Assembly: GCF_028993635.1 (NCBI RefSeq)
Contig: NZ_CP118631.1
Span: 6,324,001 to 6,388,000, forward strand
Direction of reading: 5' to 3'
Length of the DNA: 64,000 nt
DNA from: Mucilaginibacter sp. SJ
GTDB taxonomy: Bacteria; Bacteroidota; Bacteroidia; Sphingobacteriales; Sphingobacteriaceae
The position numbers and the translations under genes were made by a program. This document shows, piece by piece, positions 50,100-59,535 of the stretch. Every line of letters begins with the position of its first letter. Positions within the stretch are counted from its first letter, which is position 1. The notes beneath the pieces are model-generated. The model searched no databases and had not been told where the DNA came from. It saw only the letters and a list, made by a program, of their open reading frames with translations.

Positions 50100-50180
50100 C
50101 ATAAAAACCAATTAATAAAAGAGATATACCAATTATCAGTTAACCTAAATACAAGCTATGATAACATAAATACATTAAAA

Positions 50181-50211
50181 AACCCTGCTCAAAAGGGATT
50201 TTGACAGGGTT
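50181..50211. promoter_or_regulatory. Hairpin in the SusC leader
   Basis: AACCCTG-c-TCAAAA pairs with TTTTGA-CAGGGTT, with one bulged base and a GGGA loop. On the minus strand a run of six T residues follows directly, so it looks like a terminator for antisense transcription; on the plus strand it may be a leader structure. It lies about 95 bases before the SusC start. Confidence 0.5.
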
Positions 50212-50306
50212 AAACTAAAATGCCGGGTTATTAATAAGTGCAGCGTTTAGAGGTCCAATTCAGAACGAAGCACTTGAATTTCAAACACTTTAATTTTCTC
50301 AAATCT

Positions 50307-53300
50307 ATGAATATATCTCTATTTTCAAATGGAGTAATTCGTCATGTATTAATATTAATGAAAATTACCTCGCTCGCCTGCTTTGTGGTTTGCCTCATGT
50401 GCTTTACGGCCGTGGCAAACAACTCGTTCGGGCAAAAATTTCTGGAGGTATCGGTTACGCTCAAATTAAAAAATGCCAAACTAACCGATGCGCTGGATAA
50501 GATCTCGAACGAAAAGCATATCAAATTTGCCTATGCCGATAATGTACTTAAACCAACTTATGTCATAAGCCTTAAGGTCAAGGACAAAAGTATCAGGGAA
50601 GTACTCGACCAGGTTTTAACGCCCTTTAATCTCAGCTATAAGATCATTGACGATGTTATTGTTATTGATGAAAAGCCCGAGATTGAGAGTAACACAGGGG
50701 GCATTGAGCATGGCCCCAGGCAACCCATCAAAGTTAAAGGTAAAGTTACCGACGAAAACAACTTAGTGATACCCGGCGCAAGCGTGCGGGTTAAAGGTAC
50801 AACCATTGGCACCGTAACCGATATTAACGGTAATTACACCATTGATGCGCCCGATGCTGACGCTGTACTGGTGTTTAACTTTATAGGCTATGCAACAAAA
50901 GAGCAGCCCATCGGCAACCAGGCTACGCTGAACGTGCAGTTGGTTCCTGAAAGAACTTCGCTTAATGAGGTAGTGGTGGTAGGCTATGGTACCCAACGGC
51001 GCTCCAATGTTATAGGCGCGGTTGACCAGATCAGCGCGAAAGCCATTGAATCAAAACCTTCAATAAACTTAACGCAGGCTTTGCAGGGCACATCGCCCAA
51101 CCTTATTATACAACAAACCAGCTCCGAACCCGGAGCTTATGCCAATGTGAACATCAGGGGGGTAAGTACGCTTAATGATAATACGCCCCTGGTGGTTATT
51201 GACGGTATTACCGGCGGGGATATCAACTTGCTTAACCCTTTGGATATCGAAAGTGTTTCGGTACTAAAAGATGCCGGTTCGGCGGCTATTTATGGTTCGC
51301 GCTCGGCAAATGGGGTTATTTTAGTAACTACCAAAAAAGGTAAAAATAATTCGCGCACTACCGTGAATTACAATGGGCAGGCAGGTATCCAGTCGCCGCA
51401 TGTTGGTTATAAGCCTGTGCATAGTTATGAAAATGCCATTTTGCGCAATGAAGCGATGGTCAATGCCGGTTTGCAGCCAATTTATGGTCCGCAGCAAATT
51501 CGTGATTTTCAGCAACAGGGCGACCAGCAATGGTTTTTGGATGCCATTTTGAAAGACTCATGGCAGCAAAGTCATAACCTGAGTTTAACAGGAGGCAATG
51601 CCACAACATCGTTCCTGGTATCGGCGGGGGTAACTGATCAGCGAAGCAACCTGGTTGGTCCCGATTACGGTTTAAGGCGCTACAATTACCGCATGAACTT
51701 AACCAGCAACTACGGTAAATTGAAACTAACAAGTATCCTGGCTTACTCACGTTCCGAAATTCGTGAACATTCTTACAGCACAGGTACCCTTATAGTTGAT
51801 GCCGGCCGTACGCCTACCTATTATAAAATTAAAGATGATCAGGGACGGTATTTAACCAATGATGTACTCACAGAGTTTAATCCGCTTGGCATCCTGGAAC
51901 AGGGCGGTTACCGTACCCATGATGATGACAACCTGCTGGGTAATTTAAATGCCGAGCTGTCGGTTACTAAAGATTTTAAACTGAAAGCTGTTTTTGGCGG
52001 TCGTTTGCTCGCAAACCATCAGTTTACCAGGGTTAAGCAGGTTAACTTTTATCCTTCAGGTACTTATGGCGCCGACAGGAATACCAACGATGATAATAAC
52101 AAGAACCTGTTTACCAATACCCAGCTATTGGCCGAATACGCTAAAACCTTCAATAAATCGCACAATGTTGATGTATTGGTAGGTGTGGCTAACGAATCTA
52201 CCACGGCTAAGGCAAACAGCATCCATCTTAAATATACCGACCCGGAACTGGGCACACCTACCACAGGTACTATTATCGACCCCAGCTCAACAGCATCTAA
52301 TAACGGAACTACCGAAACCAGTCTTAATTCATTATTTGGCCGGGCGAGTTATTCATACATGAACAAATATTACGGTGAGTTTGATTTTCGTGTAGATGCT
52401 TCATCAAAATTTGCACCGCAAAATCGCGGCGCTTTCTTCCCATCGGTATCGGGTGGTTACCGCCTTACCGAAGAGCGCTTCATGCAAAACTATCGTAACA
52501 ATATCGGCGATTTGAAACTGCGTGCATCATACGGTATTTTAGGTAACCAAAGTGTTGGCGATTACCAGTACCTGCGTACTTACGGCCCCTTCCAAAATGC
52601 TTACGGCTTTAACAACTCGGGCGTGGGCGGTACGGCTATAGCTTTTGCCAATCCCGATTTGCGCTGGGAACGTGCTGCAACCCTTAATATTGGGGTTGAC
52701 GCAGGTTTCCTGAAAAACAGCCTTACCGTTGCTATCGACTACTTTAATAAAACTACCCGCGATATCCTGCTGCCGCCCATTGTGCCGGGAACATTTGGAG
52801 CCGGCTTGCCAAGTTATAATGCCGGTAAAGTACAAAACCATGGCTGGGAGCTAACAGTTAACTATTACCTCACTACGCAAAACTTTAAACACTCCTTTAG
52901 CTTCAACGTGGCCGATAGCAAAAACAAGGTGCTTTACCTTGAGGGCGGCGATCAGCTAAAAAGCTATGATGAGATGCAGGTGATCAACCGCGTAGGCTTG
53001 CCGATAGGCTCATATGTTGCTTTAAAACGCGACGGCTATTTCCAAAACCTTCACGATATTCAAACAGGCCCTAAGCCAACCGGTTTAACCGTATCGCCCG
53101 GCGATAACCGCTATGTTGATGTTAACGGCGACGGCGTAATTGACGATAATGATAAGTTTGTTTTCGGTAACCCGTTCCCCCGTTTAACTTTCGGCTTTAC
53201 ATATAATGTAAGCTATAAAGGCTTTGACTTTAACCTGTTTTTACAGGGCGTAGGTAAACGCAGCATGTTTATCAGGGGCGAGCAGGTTGAGCCGTTTCAC

Positions 53301-53696
53301 GTAAACTACTCGCAGGTTATCTATCAGCATCAGCTTGACTACTGGACACCTCAAAACCCCGATGCCCGCTTCCCCCGCCTCGCGGCCAGCGGCAGTCAGT
53401 CAAACGAAAACAACTTCAGGCGTGGTTCGGATATGTATTTGTTTGATGGCAAATACCTGCGCGTAAAGAATGTACAGGTAGGTTATACACTTCCTAATGC
53501 CTGGGCCAAACTGCTGGGTTTACAAAAGCTGAGGGCGTATGTATCGGGCCAAAACCTGCTTACGTTTTCGGGCGTGAGATTTATCGATCCGGAATCGACG
53601 GAATTTAACAGTAACCTGGGGGCCGGTGGTGCCAACAGCGCGCGATCATACCCAACGCCAATTTACTATGGCTTTGGTTTAGATGTAACCCTATAA
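50307..53696 (+). CDS. SusC/RagA TonB-dependent transporter with STN domain
   Basis: Outer-membrane transporter of about 1129 residues from the ATG giving MNISLFSNGVIRHVL; an earlier start adds 23 residues with little support, and MKITSLACF 17 codons later is a further possibility. The signal ends near SFGQ. Then come the STN domain (about 43-105, LKLKNAKLTDALDKISNEKHIKFAY), a carboxypeptidase-regulatory-like domain (about 140-215), the NEVVVVGYGTQ segment, plug with ISVLKDAGSAAIYGSRSANG-type motif near 320, and the barrel. It is regulated through the FecR and sigma factor upstream. Downstream SusD, SusE-like and two GH76 genes indicate mannan or mannoprotein oligosaccharides as cargo. Confidence 0.95.
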   Translation: MNISLFSNGVIRHVLILMKITSLACFVVCLMCFTAVANNSFGQKFLEVSVTLKLKNAKLTDALDKISNEKHIKFAYADNVLKPTYVISLKVKDKSIREVLDQVLTPFNLSYKIIDDVIVIDEKPEIESNTGGIEHGPRQPIKVKGKVTDENNLVIPGASVRVKGTTIGTVTDINGNYTIDAPDADAVLVFNFIGYATKEQPIGNQATLNVQLVPERTSLNEVVVVGYGTQRRSNVIGAVDQISAKAIESKPSINLTQALQGTSPNLIIQQTSSEPGAYANVNIRGVSTLNDNTPLVVIDGITGGDINLLNPLDIESVSVLKDAGSAAIYGSRSANGVILVTTKKGKNNSRTTVNYNGQAGIQSPHVGYKPVHSYENAILRNEAMVNAGLQPIYGPQQIRDFQQQGDQQWFLDAILKDSWQQSHNLSLTGGNATTSFLVSAGVTDQRSNLVGPDYGLRRYNYRMNLTSNYGKLKLTSILAYSRSEIREHSYSTGTLIVDAGRTPTYYKIKDDQGRYLTNDVLTEFNPLGILEQGGYRTHDDDNLLGNLNAELSVTKDFKLKAVFGGRLLANHQFTRVKQVNFYPSGTYGADRNTNDDNNKNLFTNTQLLAEYAKTFNKSHNVDVLVGVANESTTAKANSIHLKYTDPELGTPTTGTIIDPSSTASNNGTTETSLNSLFGRASYSYMNKYYGEFDFRVDASSKFAPQNRGAFFPSVSGGYRLTEERFMQNYRNNIGDLKLRASYGILGNQSVGDYQYLRTYGPFQNAYGFNNSGVGGTAIAFANPDLRWERAATLNIGVDAGFLKNSLTVAIDYFNKTTRDILLPPIVPGTFGAGLPSYNAGKVQNHGWELTVNYYLTTQNFKHSFSFNVADSKNKVLYLEGGDQLKSYDEMQVINRVGLPIGSYVALKRDGYFQNLHDIQTGPKPTGLTVSPGDNRYVDVNGDGVIDDNDKFVFGNPFPRLTFGFTYNVSYKGFDFNLFLQGVGKRSMFIRGEQVEPFHVNYSQVIYQHQLDYWTPQNPDARFPRLAASGSQSNENNFRRGSDMYLFDGKYLRVKNVQVGYTLPNAWAKLLGLQKLRAYVSGQNLLTFSGVRFIDPESTEFNSNLGAGGANSARSYPTPIYYGFGLDVTL

Positions 53697-53707
53697 CACT
53701 ATCCATC

Positions 53708-55333
53708 ATGAAAAAATATTCGACATATAAAACCGCCTTTTTAGTGTTGCTGGCCAGTTTATCGGCCTGTAAAAAACTCGATCTGGCGCCTACCAATAAG
53801 TTCACCGACAGCAATTTCTGGACTACCACCGAAAAAGCCGGCGCGGTGCTTAATACCGCTTATTCGCAAATGTTCAGCAACGACTATTTCTTTTACAATG
53901 AAGGAGCGTCGGACAATGCATACAATGGCCGCGGTGACAACCAGGGTGCTGCCTCGCTTGCCGCTGGTACATATGATCCGTCGTTAGGGCGTATCAAACA
54001 GGAGTGGGGGTTCCACTACAGCGGTATCAAAACCTGCAACATCTTTTTAGAGAATGTGGACAGGGTAACTGCTATGGATGCAACCCTAAAGGCGCGCATG
54101 AAAGCCGAAGCAAGGTTTATCCGCGCTTTTCATTATTTTATGCTGGAAACCTGGTGGGGCGATGTGCCTTTGTTTGATAAAGACCTTAGCATTGATGAAT
54201 CAAAAACTATTGCCCGTACGCCGAAGGCTCAGGTAGTTGATTTTGTTTTAAAAGAACTTGACGCTGCCGCAACTGATTTGCCGGTGAATACCGCTTATAA
54301 AGATGCCGACAGGGGCCGGATCACTAAAGGTGCAGCCATCGCTCTTAAAGCCAGGGTGCTGCTATATGAAAGTCGCTGGCAGGATGTGGCAACCACCTGC
54401 GAAAAGCTGATGAACGATAACAGCAATGGTACATATAGCCTGTTCCCATCGTACGAAGGTTTGTTTTTACCGCAGAATGAATACAACAGTGAGGTGATCC
54501 TCGACCTGGAGTATGTACCGGATGTGAAAACATACAGCAACTTTTTTGATATGGCGCCGCTTGCCGTTGGTGCCCGCTTAAATGCCCTTGCCCCAACCCA
54601 GGAACTGGTTGACAGCTACCTGATGGAAAATGGTAAAAAGATTACCGATGCGGGTTCGGGTTATGACGAAAACAATCCGTATGTAAACCGCGACCCAAGG
54701 CTTACCTATACCGTGGTGTACAACGGTTATAAATGGAAAAAGCCGGATAACAGCGTACAGGTTATTTATACCAAACCGGGCGATGATCCTGGAGCCACCA
54801 AGCCCGATGAATACGCGCCTGGCAAAGTAAGCTCGCCTACCGCTTATTATACCCGTAAGTATTACGACCCTACATCTGCCGTAAACTTCCAGTCTGCTTT
54901 AAACCTCATCCTGATCCGTTATGCCGATGTGTTGCTGATGTACGCCGAAGCCAAAAATGAGCTTGGCCAGTTGGATGCCGGTGTTTGGGATAAAACCATT
55001 AAAGCGCTTCGCGCCCGTGCCGGTTTTACCGATGCTCCCGCACTTAACTTCAGTGCAACCGGGCAGGCAGAATTGCGGAACATTGTACGTAACGAGCGCC
55101 GGGTAGAGCTGGCTATGGAAGGCCTGCGCGTGTTTGATATCCGCCGCTGGCATACAGCCGAAACCGTATTGAATGGATGGGCCCACGGCGCAAAATTTGG
55201 CCCGGCTTCGGTTGATAATGGTTACATCAGGGCTAACCTGCGCACGTTTGACAAGGGTAAAAACTACCTGTGGCCAATCCCACGTGATGAGCGCGCCGTT
55301 GATCCTAACCTAACTCAAAACCCGGGCTGGTAA
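53708..55333 (+). CDS. SusD/RagB-family glycan-binding lipoprotein
   Basis: Surface lipoprotein of 541 residues, starting 11 bases after the SusC stop. Lipobox LSAC (Cys21) precedes KKLDLAPTNKFTDSNFW, the typical mature start. KAEARFIRAFHYFMLETWWGDVPLFDKD near residues 135-160, GAAIALKARVLLYESRW near 210, and LNLILIRYADVLLMYAEAKNELGQ near 400 are the SusD helical landmarks, with LRARAGFTDAP and NERRVELAMEGLRVFDIRRWHTAE following. The protein ends LTQNPGW. It forms a pair with the SusC and should bind mannan-derived oligosaccharides, which is inferred from the GH76 genes. Confidence 0.95.
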   Translation: MKKYSTYKTAFLVLLASLSACKKLDLAPTNKFTDSNFWTTTEKAGAVLNTAYSQMFSNDYFFYNEGASDNAYNGRGDNQGAASLAAGTYDPSLGRIKQEWGFHYSGIKTCNIFLENVDRVTAMDATLKARMKAEARFIRAFHYFMLETWWGDVPLFDKDLSIDESKTIARTPKAQVVDFVLKELDAAATDLPVNTAYKDADRGRITKGAAIALKARVLLYESRWQDVATTCEKLMNDNSNGTYSLFPSYEGLFLPQNEYNSEVILDLEYVPDVKTYSNFFDMAPLAVGARLNALAPTQELVDSYLMENGKKITDAGSGYDENNPYVNRDPRLTYTVVYNGYKWKKPDNSVQVIYTKPGDDPGATKPDEYAPGKVSSPTAYYTRKYYDPTSAVNFQSALNLILIRYADVLLMYAEAKNELGQLDAGVWDKTIKALRARAGFTDAPALNFSATGQAELRNIVRNERRVELAMEGLRVFDIRRWHTAETVLNGWAHGAKFGPASVDNGYIRANLRTFDKGKNYLWPIPRDERAVDPNLTQNPGW

Positions 55334-55376
55334 ATCATTAATTATTTATAAAAAGACATTATAATCAATTACGATC

Positions 55377-56513
55377 ATGAAAAATATTACATACTGCCTC
55401 ATGGCAGGCATCATAGCCATTTTAATAATTACAGGCTGTAAAAAGGACAAAACCTTAAAACATACACAGGTATCGGCAGTAACCAACCTGTTTGCTCCTG
55501 CAAATAACAAATTCATCCAGTTAGAGCCGGTAACAGGTTCGGCCACCTTTGAATGGGCAGAGGCTCACGCCGAAGACAATGGATTGGTTTTGTACGAGGT
55601 TGCCTTTGATAAAGAGGGCGGCGATTTTTCAAAGCCGATTTACACTATTCCTTCAGATGCTAACGGACTCTACAACAAGCTTACCATCTCCTACAAAGAC
55701 CTGAATAAGGTGGCCGATTTAGCGGGGATCCAACCGCAGGCTACCGGTAAATTGAAATGGACTGTAATGTCATCAAAAGGCATCAACGTTGTTAAAGCTA
55801 CGGCTTCGAGCATCATCGAGGTTCAGCGTGCTGCCGGCTTTACCGATATTCCTGCCGATCTGTACCTGACAGGTTCGGCTACCGAAGGCGGCGACGACTT
55901 AAGCAAAGCTGTGCATTTTAAACAAACTGCTGCTGGTGTATTTGAGGCCTGGACTTCATTAAAAGCAGGTACTTATCACTTCGCCGAGCGTAACACAGGC
56001 ACGCCCGCTACCTATTCTATCGATGGTATTAAGCTGCTGAAAGATGGTAGCACTACCGTAACCGGCGCAACTAAAGTTGAGCGTATCGTAGTTGACTTTA
56101 CATCTGCATCGGCTACTATAACCGAAGTAACCGAGGTTGGTTTATGGTTTGCGGCAGATAATAAAGTATGGTTCCCGCTACCTTACAAAGCCGGTGGTAA
56201 ATGGGAAATAGATAACGCTTCTATTGTATTTCACCAGGAATCGTGGGGTAGGGATGAGCGTTACAAGTTCCGCTTTACCTTTAAAGATGCTGCGGGTAAC
56301 ACTTCAACCCAGTTTTATGGCAGCAAAAATTCGGATAACAGTCGCCCGGATGCCAATACAGCCAAATCATTCTGGTACATGGTGCCGGTTAACAACTCGC
56401 AATATGATTTCTGCTTTAAGTTTACCGGTGCAGCCGATAATCACAACGCCGATATCGTGGTTGACTTTAGCGCTGATGCTGCTGCTTATACCCACTCTGT
56501 TACTGTTAAATAA
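55377..56513 (+). CDS. SusE/SusF-type outer-membrane lipoprotein
   Basis: Lipoprotein of 378 residues, lipobox ITGC (Cys21), followed by KKDKTLKHTQVSAVTNLFAPANNKFIQL, which is the recognised start of SusE-like domains. The N-terminal Ig-like domain (about 35-150) includes TFEWAEAHAEDNGLVLYEVAFDKEGG. Two carbohydrate-binding-like domains follow (about 155-240 and 250-378), with DLYLTGSATEGGDDLSKA and LWFAADNKVWFPLPYKAGGKWEID as typical starts. Such proteins sit on the cell surface beside SusCD and hold glycan. It follows SusD by 43 bases. Confidence 0.88.
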   Translation: MKNITYCLMAGIIAILIITGCKKDKTLKHTQVSAVTNLFAPANNKFIQLEPVTGSATFEWAEAHAEDNGLVLYEVAFDKEGGDFSKPIYTIPSDANGLYNKLTISYKDLNKVADLAGIQPQATGKLKWTVMSSKGINVVKATASSIIEVQRAAGFTDIPADLYLTGSATEGGDDLSKAVHFKQTAAGVFEAWTSLKAGTYHFAERNTGTPATYSIDGIKLLKDGSTTVTGATKVERIVVDFTSASATITEVTEVGLWFAADNKVWFPLPYKAGGKWEIDNASIVFHQESWGRDERYKFRFTFKDAAGNTSTQFYGSKNSDNSRPDANTAKSFWYMVPVNNSQYDFCFKFTGAADNHNADIVVDFSADAAAYTHSVTVK

Positions 56514-56579
56514 TATTAACCGCCTACCTGCCACCGTGTTGCCAAAACATGGCGGCAGGTTGACGATAAAAGATATTTT

Positions 56580-57734
56580 ATGAAAAATAAATTACTCAAC
56601 ATAGCTACTGGTGTCCTTGTGGGCGGCATGGCCATGACTTTTTCATCATGCCTAAAGGATAAACCGTTCCCCTTGTATGGTAACAAAGCTTCGGCAAAGG
56701 TGCAATATAAGTACGCCGAAACAGCCGATTCATTACAGGAAAAAACATACACAACTTTCATATCAGCCAACGGCAACTACTTTGTAGCGAATAACGCGGG
56801 TAGTACCACATTTAACTACTGGCCTAACGCGCATACGCTTGATATTTTTACCGATGCCTATCTGCGCACCAATAATGATATCTACAAACAAAGAATGAGC
56901 TCGCTTTTAGCCGGGATAAAAACTACTAACGGCGGTCTTTCCAATAATTTTTACGATGATATGGAATGGTTGGATCTGGCTACACTAAGGGCTTACAATG
57001 CTACCAAGGATGCCGCTTATCTAACAGCGGCCCATACGCTTTGGACAGATATTCAAACCGGCGAAAACAGCAACCAGGGCGGCGGCATAGCCTGGCGTAA
57101 AAATCAGTTGGATTATAAAAATACACCTGCAAATGCTCCGGCCATCATCTTTGCGGCCCGTTTATATGCTTTGGAGAAAAATGAGGCCGATCTCACGACA
57201 GCAAAACGCCTGTACACCTGGCTTAAGAAAACCCTGCTTGATCCTTCGGGCATTATCTGGGATGGTATCAACGCCAATGGCGACGGGCAGATCAGCAAGT
57301 GGAAATTTACCTATAACCAGGGTGTGTTTATCGGGGCTGCATTGGAGCTTTATCATGTTACCAAAGATGCTGCCTACCTTACCGATGCGGTAAACACAGC
57401 CAATGCCACCATTAATGATACAGATATTTCACCCGGCGGCATCCTGAAATCGGAAGGACAGGGCGACGGTGGTTTATTTAAGGGGATCCTGATCAGGTAT
57501 CTTACACTGCTGGCCCTCGACCCCGATGTTGCTGAAACCGACAAGACTAAGTTTATCAGCTTCCTGAAATTTAATGCCGAAACGCTATATACGGCAGGTA
57601 TCGAAAGACCATCGCTCATGATCAGTCCTGATTGGAAAAAGAAACCATCGGGAACAACAGACCTTACCACCCAGTTAAGCGGTGTGATGATGGTTGAAGC
57701 TGCCGCAACGCTGAAAGCGGCCGGTAAATTTTAA
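56580..57734 (+). CDS. GH76 alpha-1,6-mannanase, lipoprotein
   Basis: Endo-acting alpha-mannanase of 384 residues with lipobox FSSC (Cys24), so it is anchored at the outer membrane, probably outside the cell. The (alpha/alpha)6 barrel has the adjacent catalytic aspartates Asp126 and Asp127 in NNFYDDMEWL, the defining GH76 motif. GGIAWRKNQLDYKNTPANAPAI near 170 and KWKFTYNQGVFIGAALELYHVT near 240 are also family marks. It would cut the alpha-1,6-mannan backbone of yeast or fungal cell-wall mannan, giving pieces for SusCD. A good terminator follows, before the second GH76 gene. Confidence 0.93.
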   Translation: MKNKLLNIATGVLVGGMAMTFSSCLKDKPFPLYGNKASAKVQYKYAETADSLQEKTYTTFISANGNYFVANNAGSTTFNYWPNAHTLDIFTDAYLRTNNDIYKQRMSSLLAGIKTTNGGLSNNFYDDMEWLDLATLRAYNATKDAAYLTAAHTLWTDIQTGENSNQGGGIAWRKNQLDYKNTPANAPAIIFAARLYALEKNEADLTTAKRLYTWLKKTLLDPSGIIWDGINANGDGQISKWKFTYNQGVFIGAALELYHVTKDAAYLTDAVNTANATINDTDISPGGILKSEGQGDGGLFKGILIRYLTLLALDPDVAETDKTKFISFLKFNAETLYTAGIERPSLMISPDWKKKPSGTTDLTTQLSGVMMVEAAATLKAAGKF

Positions 57735-57756
57735 ACAAACAGCTTTGTAACAATAA

Positions 57757-57796
57757 AAGCCATAAAAGTATTCAACCACTTTTATGGCTTATTTTA
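57757..57796 (+). terminator. Intrinsic terminator between the two GH76 genes
   Basis: Thirteen-base stem AAGCCATAAAAGT / ACTTTTATGGCTT with an 8-base loop, followed by ATTTTAG. The T tail is short but the stem is perfect. Confidence 0.7.
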
Positions 57797-57832
57797 GTAC
57801 CTGAATTATACCTGTCTCAAATACAATTATCT

Positions 57833-58900
57833 ATGAAAATTAAATTGATTACCCTGCTTTTCCTCTCTGTTGCTTTAAGTACAAGTGCCCAAACGCCCGG
57901 TTATAAAGAGCGAATAAAGATCATCAATCAAAACATCAACAGCTATTTTGCCGACACAAAGACGGGGCTGTATCTTGAAACTACCGACTCGGTTGAGAAT
58001 AAGGGCAACCATTCGTTTTTGTGGCCACTTTGTGCCCTGGTACAGGCTGCTAACGAAATGGAAGTGCTGGAGCCTTCAAAGCAATACCTTAAACCCGTAA
58101 TGGTTGCCATTCAGCAATATTATTCACCGCGCTCACCGGCACCGGCTTACCAGGCCATGGTAGCAAAAGAAAAACGGGATTCGCGTTTTTATGATGATAA
58201 CGAGTGGGTGGCCATTGCCCTGATGGATGCCTATGATCGTACCCATTACAAACAATATCTTGAAACCTCTAAAATGATCTACCGCTTTTTACTAACCGGT
58301 TATACCAATGAGGCCGGCGGCGGTTTTTATTGGGAAGAAGGCAACCGGAAAAGTAAAAATACCTGCTCAAATGGTCCGGGGATTTTGGTGGCATTGCAGT
58401 TGTACAAAGCAACCGGCCGTAAACAGTATTTAGATACCGCGTTGCTGGCTTATAACTGGACAAACAAGAACCTGCAGGCGCCATCCGGCTTGTTTTATGA
58501 TAACATAAAGGTGCCGTCGTTAAAGATTGACTCGGCTATTTATACTTACAACGCGGGTACCATGCTGCAGGCCAATGTGCTGCTCTATAACATCACCCAT
58601 GATAAAAAATACCTGACCGAGGCCCGCCGCATAGCCAAAGCTTCCGAACAATATTTTTACCGCAACAACCGGCTGCCCGGCAATTACTGGTTCAATGCGG
58701 TTTTACTTCGCGGTTATCAGGAACTTTACCGTGTTGATAAAGATAAAACACAATTTCGTTTTTTTGTTGACGACGCCAACCGCATATGGCAACAGGAACG
58801 GAACGATAAAAACCTGCTCGGCCCGCATCGCATCAAAAGCCTGATAGATCAGGCAGCGATGATAGAGATTTATGCGAGGCTGGAGGAGATGGGGGGGTAA
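57833..58900 (+). CDS. GH76-family glycosidase, periplasmic
   Basis: A second GH76 protein of 355 residues with an ordinary signal peptide (LITLLFLSVALSTSAQ) and no lipobox, so it should act in the periplasm. The catalytic pair is Asp121 and Asp122 in RFYDDNEWVAIAL. GGGFYWEEGNRKSKNTCSNGPGILVALQLY near 160-190 and IYTYNAGTMLQANVLLYNIT near 235 match the family. A surface lipoprotein GH76 plus a periplasmic GH76 is the usual arrangement for stepwise mannan breakdown. It lies behind a terminator, so may have its own promoter. Confidence 0.93.
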   Translation: MKIKLITLLFLSVALSTSAQTPGYKERIKIINQNINSYFADTKTGLYLETTDSVENKGNHSFLWPLCALVQAANEMEVLEPSKQYLKPVMVAIQQYYSPRSPAPAYQAMVAKEKRDSRFYDDNEWVAIALMDAYDRTHYKQYLETSKMIYRFLLTGYTNEAGGGFYWEEGNRKSKNTCSNGPGILVALQLYKATGRKQYLDTALLAYNWTNKNLQAPSGLFYDNIKVPSLKIDSAIYTYNAGTMLQANVLLYNITHDKKYLTEARRIAKASEQYFYRNNRLPGNYWFNAVLLRGYQELYRVDKDKTQFRFFVDDANRIWQQERNDKNLLGPHRIKSLIDQAAMIEIYARLEEMGG

Positions 58901-58913
58901 AAACGTCGGTGTA

Positions 58914-59297
58914 CAGCAAAAAAATGGATGTCATGCTGAGCTAAGTCGAAGCATGGTGGGCAGGGCCTCTGCGCGCGACCCTTCGACAAGCTCAGGGTGA
59001 CAGGCCGGCGCACAGCAAAAAACCGGTGTCATGCTGAGCTAAGTCGAAGCATGGTGGACAGGCCTCTGCGCGCGACCCTTCGACAAGCTCAGGGTGACAG
59101 GCCGGCGCACAGCAAAAAACCGATGTCATGCTGAGCTAAGTCGAAGCATGGTGGGCAGGCCTCTGCGCGCGACCCTTCGACAAGCTCAGGGTGATAGGCC
59201 GACACACAGCAAAAATGGGTGTCATGCTGAGCCCGTCGAAGCATGGTGGGCAGGGCCTCTGCGCGCGACCCTTCGACAAATTTATGGGGACATGCAG
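58914..59297. repeat. Four tandem copies of a 97-99 bp palindromic unit
   Basis: Units begin with CAGCAAAAA at 58914, 59013, 59110 and 59207. Each has TGTCATGCTGAGC, GTCGAAGCATGGTGG, GGCCTCTGCGCGCGACCC and CTTCGACAAGCTCAGGGTGA; the CTGAGC and GCTCAG parts pair within a unit. The fourth copy departs from the pattern after TTCGACAA. There are no variable spacers, so it is not CRISPR. A false 89-codon frame runs through it. Confidence 0.85.
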
Positions 59298-59535
59298 CCT
59301 CATGGTGATAAAAACGGCTGTCATACTGAGTGTTTAAATCCGAGACCTCTGAAGGTGAGATGATAAAAGCTGGCCTGTCAGTCTGAGCCCGTCGAAGACT
59401 CGTGCGGAGAGGCCCTGCCCACCATGCTTCGACGGGCTCAGCATGACACCCATTTTAAGTTGTCATGGGTAGGCTCTCGAAGCATGGTGGGTAGGCCTCT
59501 GCGAGCAACCATTCGACAGGCTCCGGGTGACAGGG
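59298..59535. repeat. Further dispersed-repeat copies, including the empty site of the 46-kb element
   Basis: From 59330 to 59470 the block matches the one at 46.34 kb and reads through GGGCTCAGCATGACACCC without interruption. From 59470 another partial copy (GAAGCATGGTGGGTAGGCCTCTGCGAGC then CGACAGGCTCCGGGTGAC) overlaps the last 24 codons of the GIY-YIG gene. Confidence 0.75.

Noticed and set aside
58914..59297. Possible CRISPR array
   Set aside because: The repeated unit is about 97 bases, units abut without variable spacers, and no cas gene is near.
59094..59363. 89-codon open frame with repeated RATLRQ-type peptide
   Set aside because: It is a translation of the tandem 97-bp repeat; such peptides are well-known false genes in repeat DNA.
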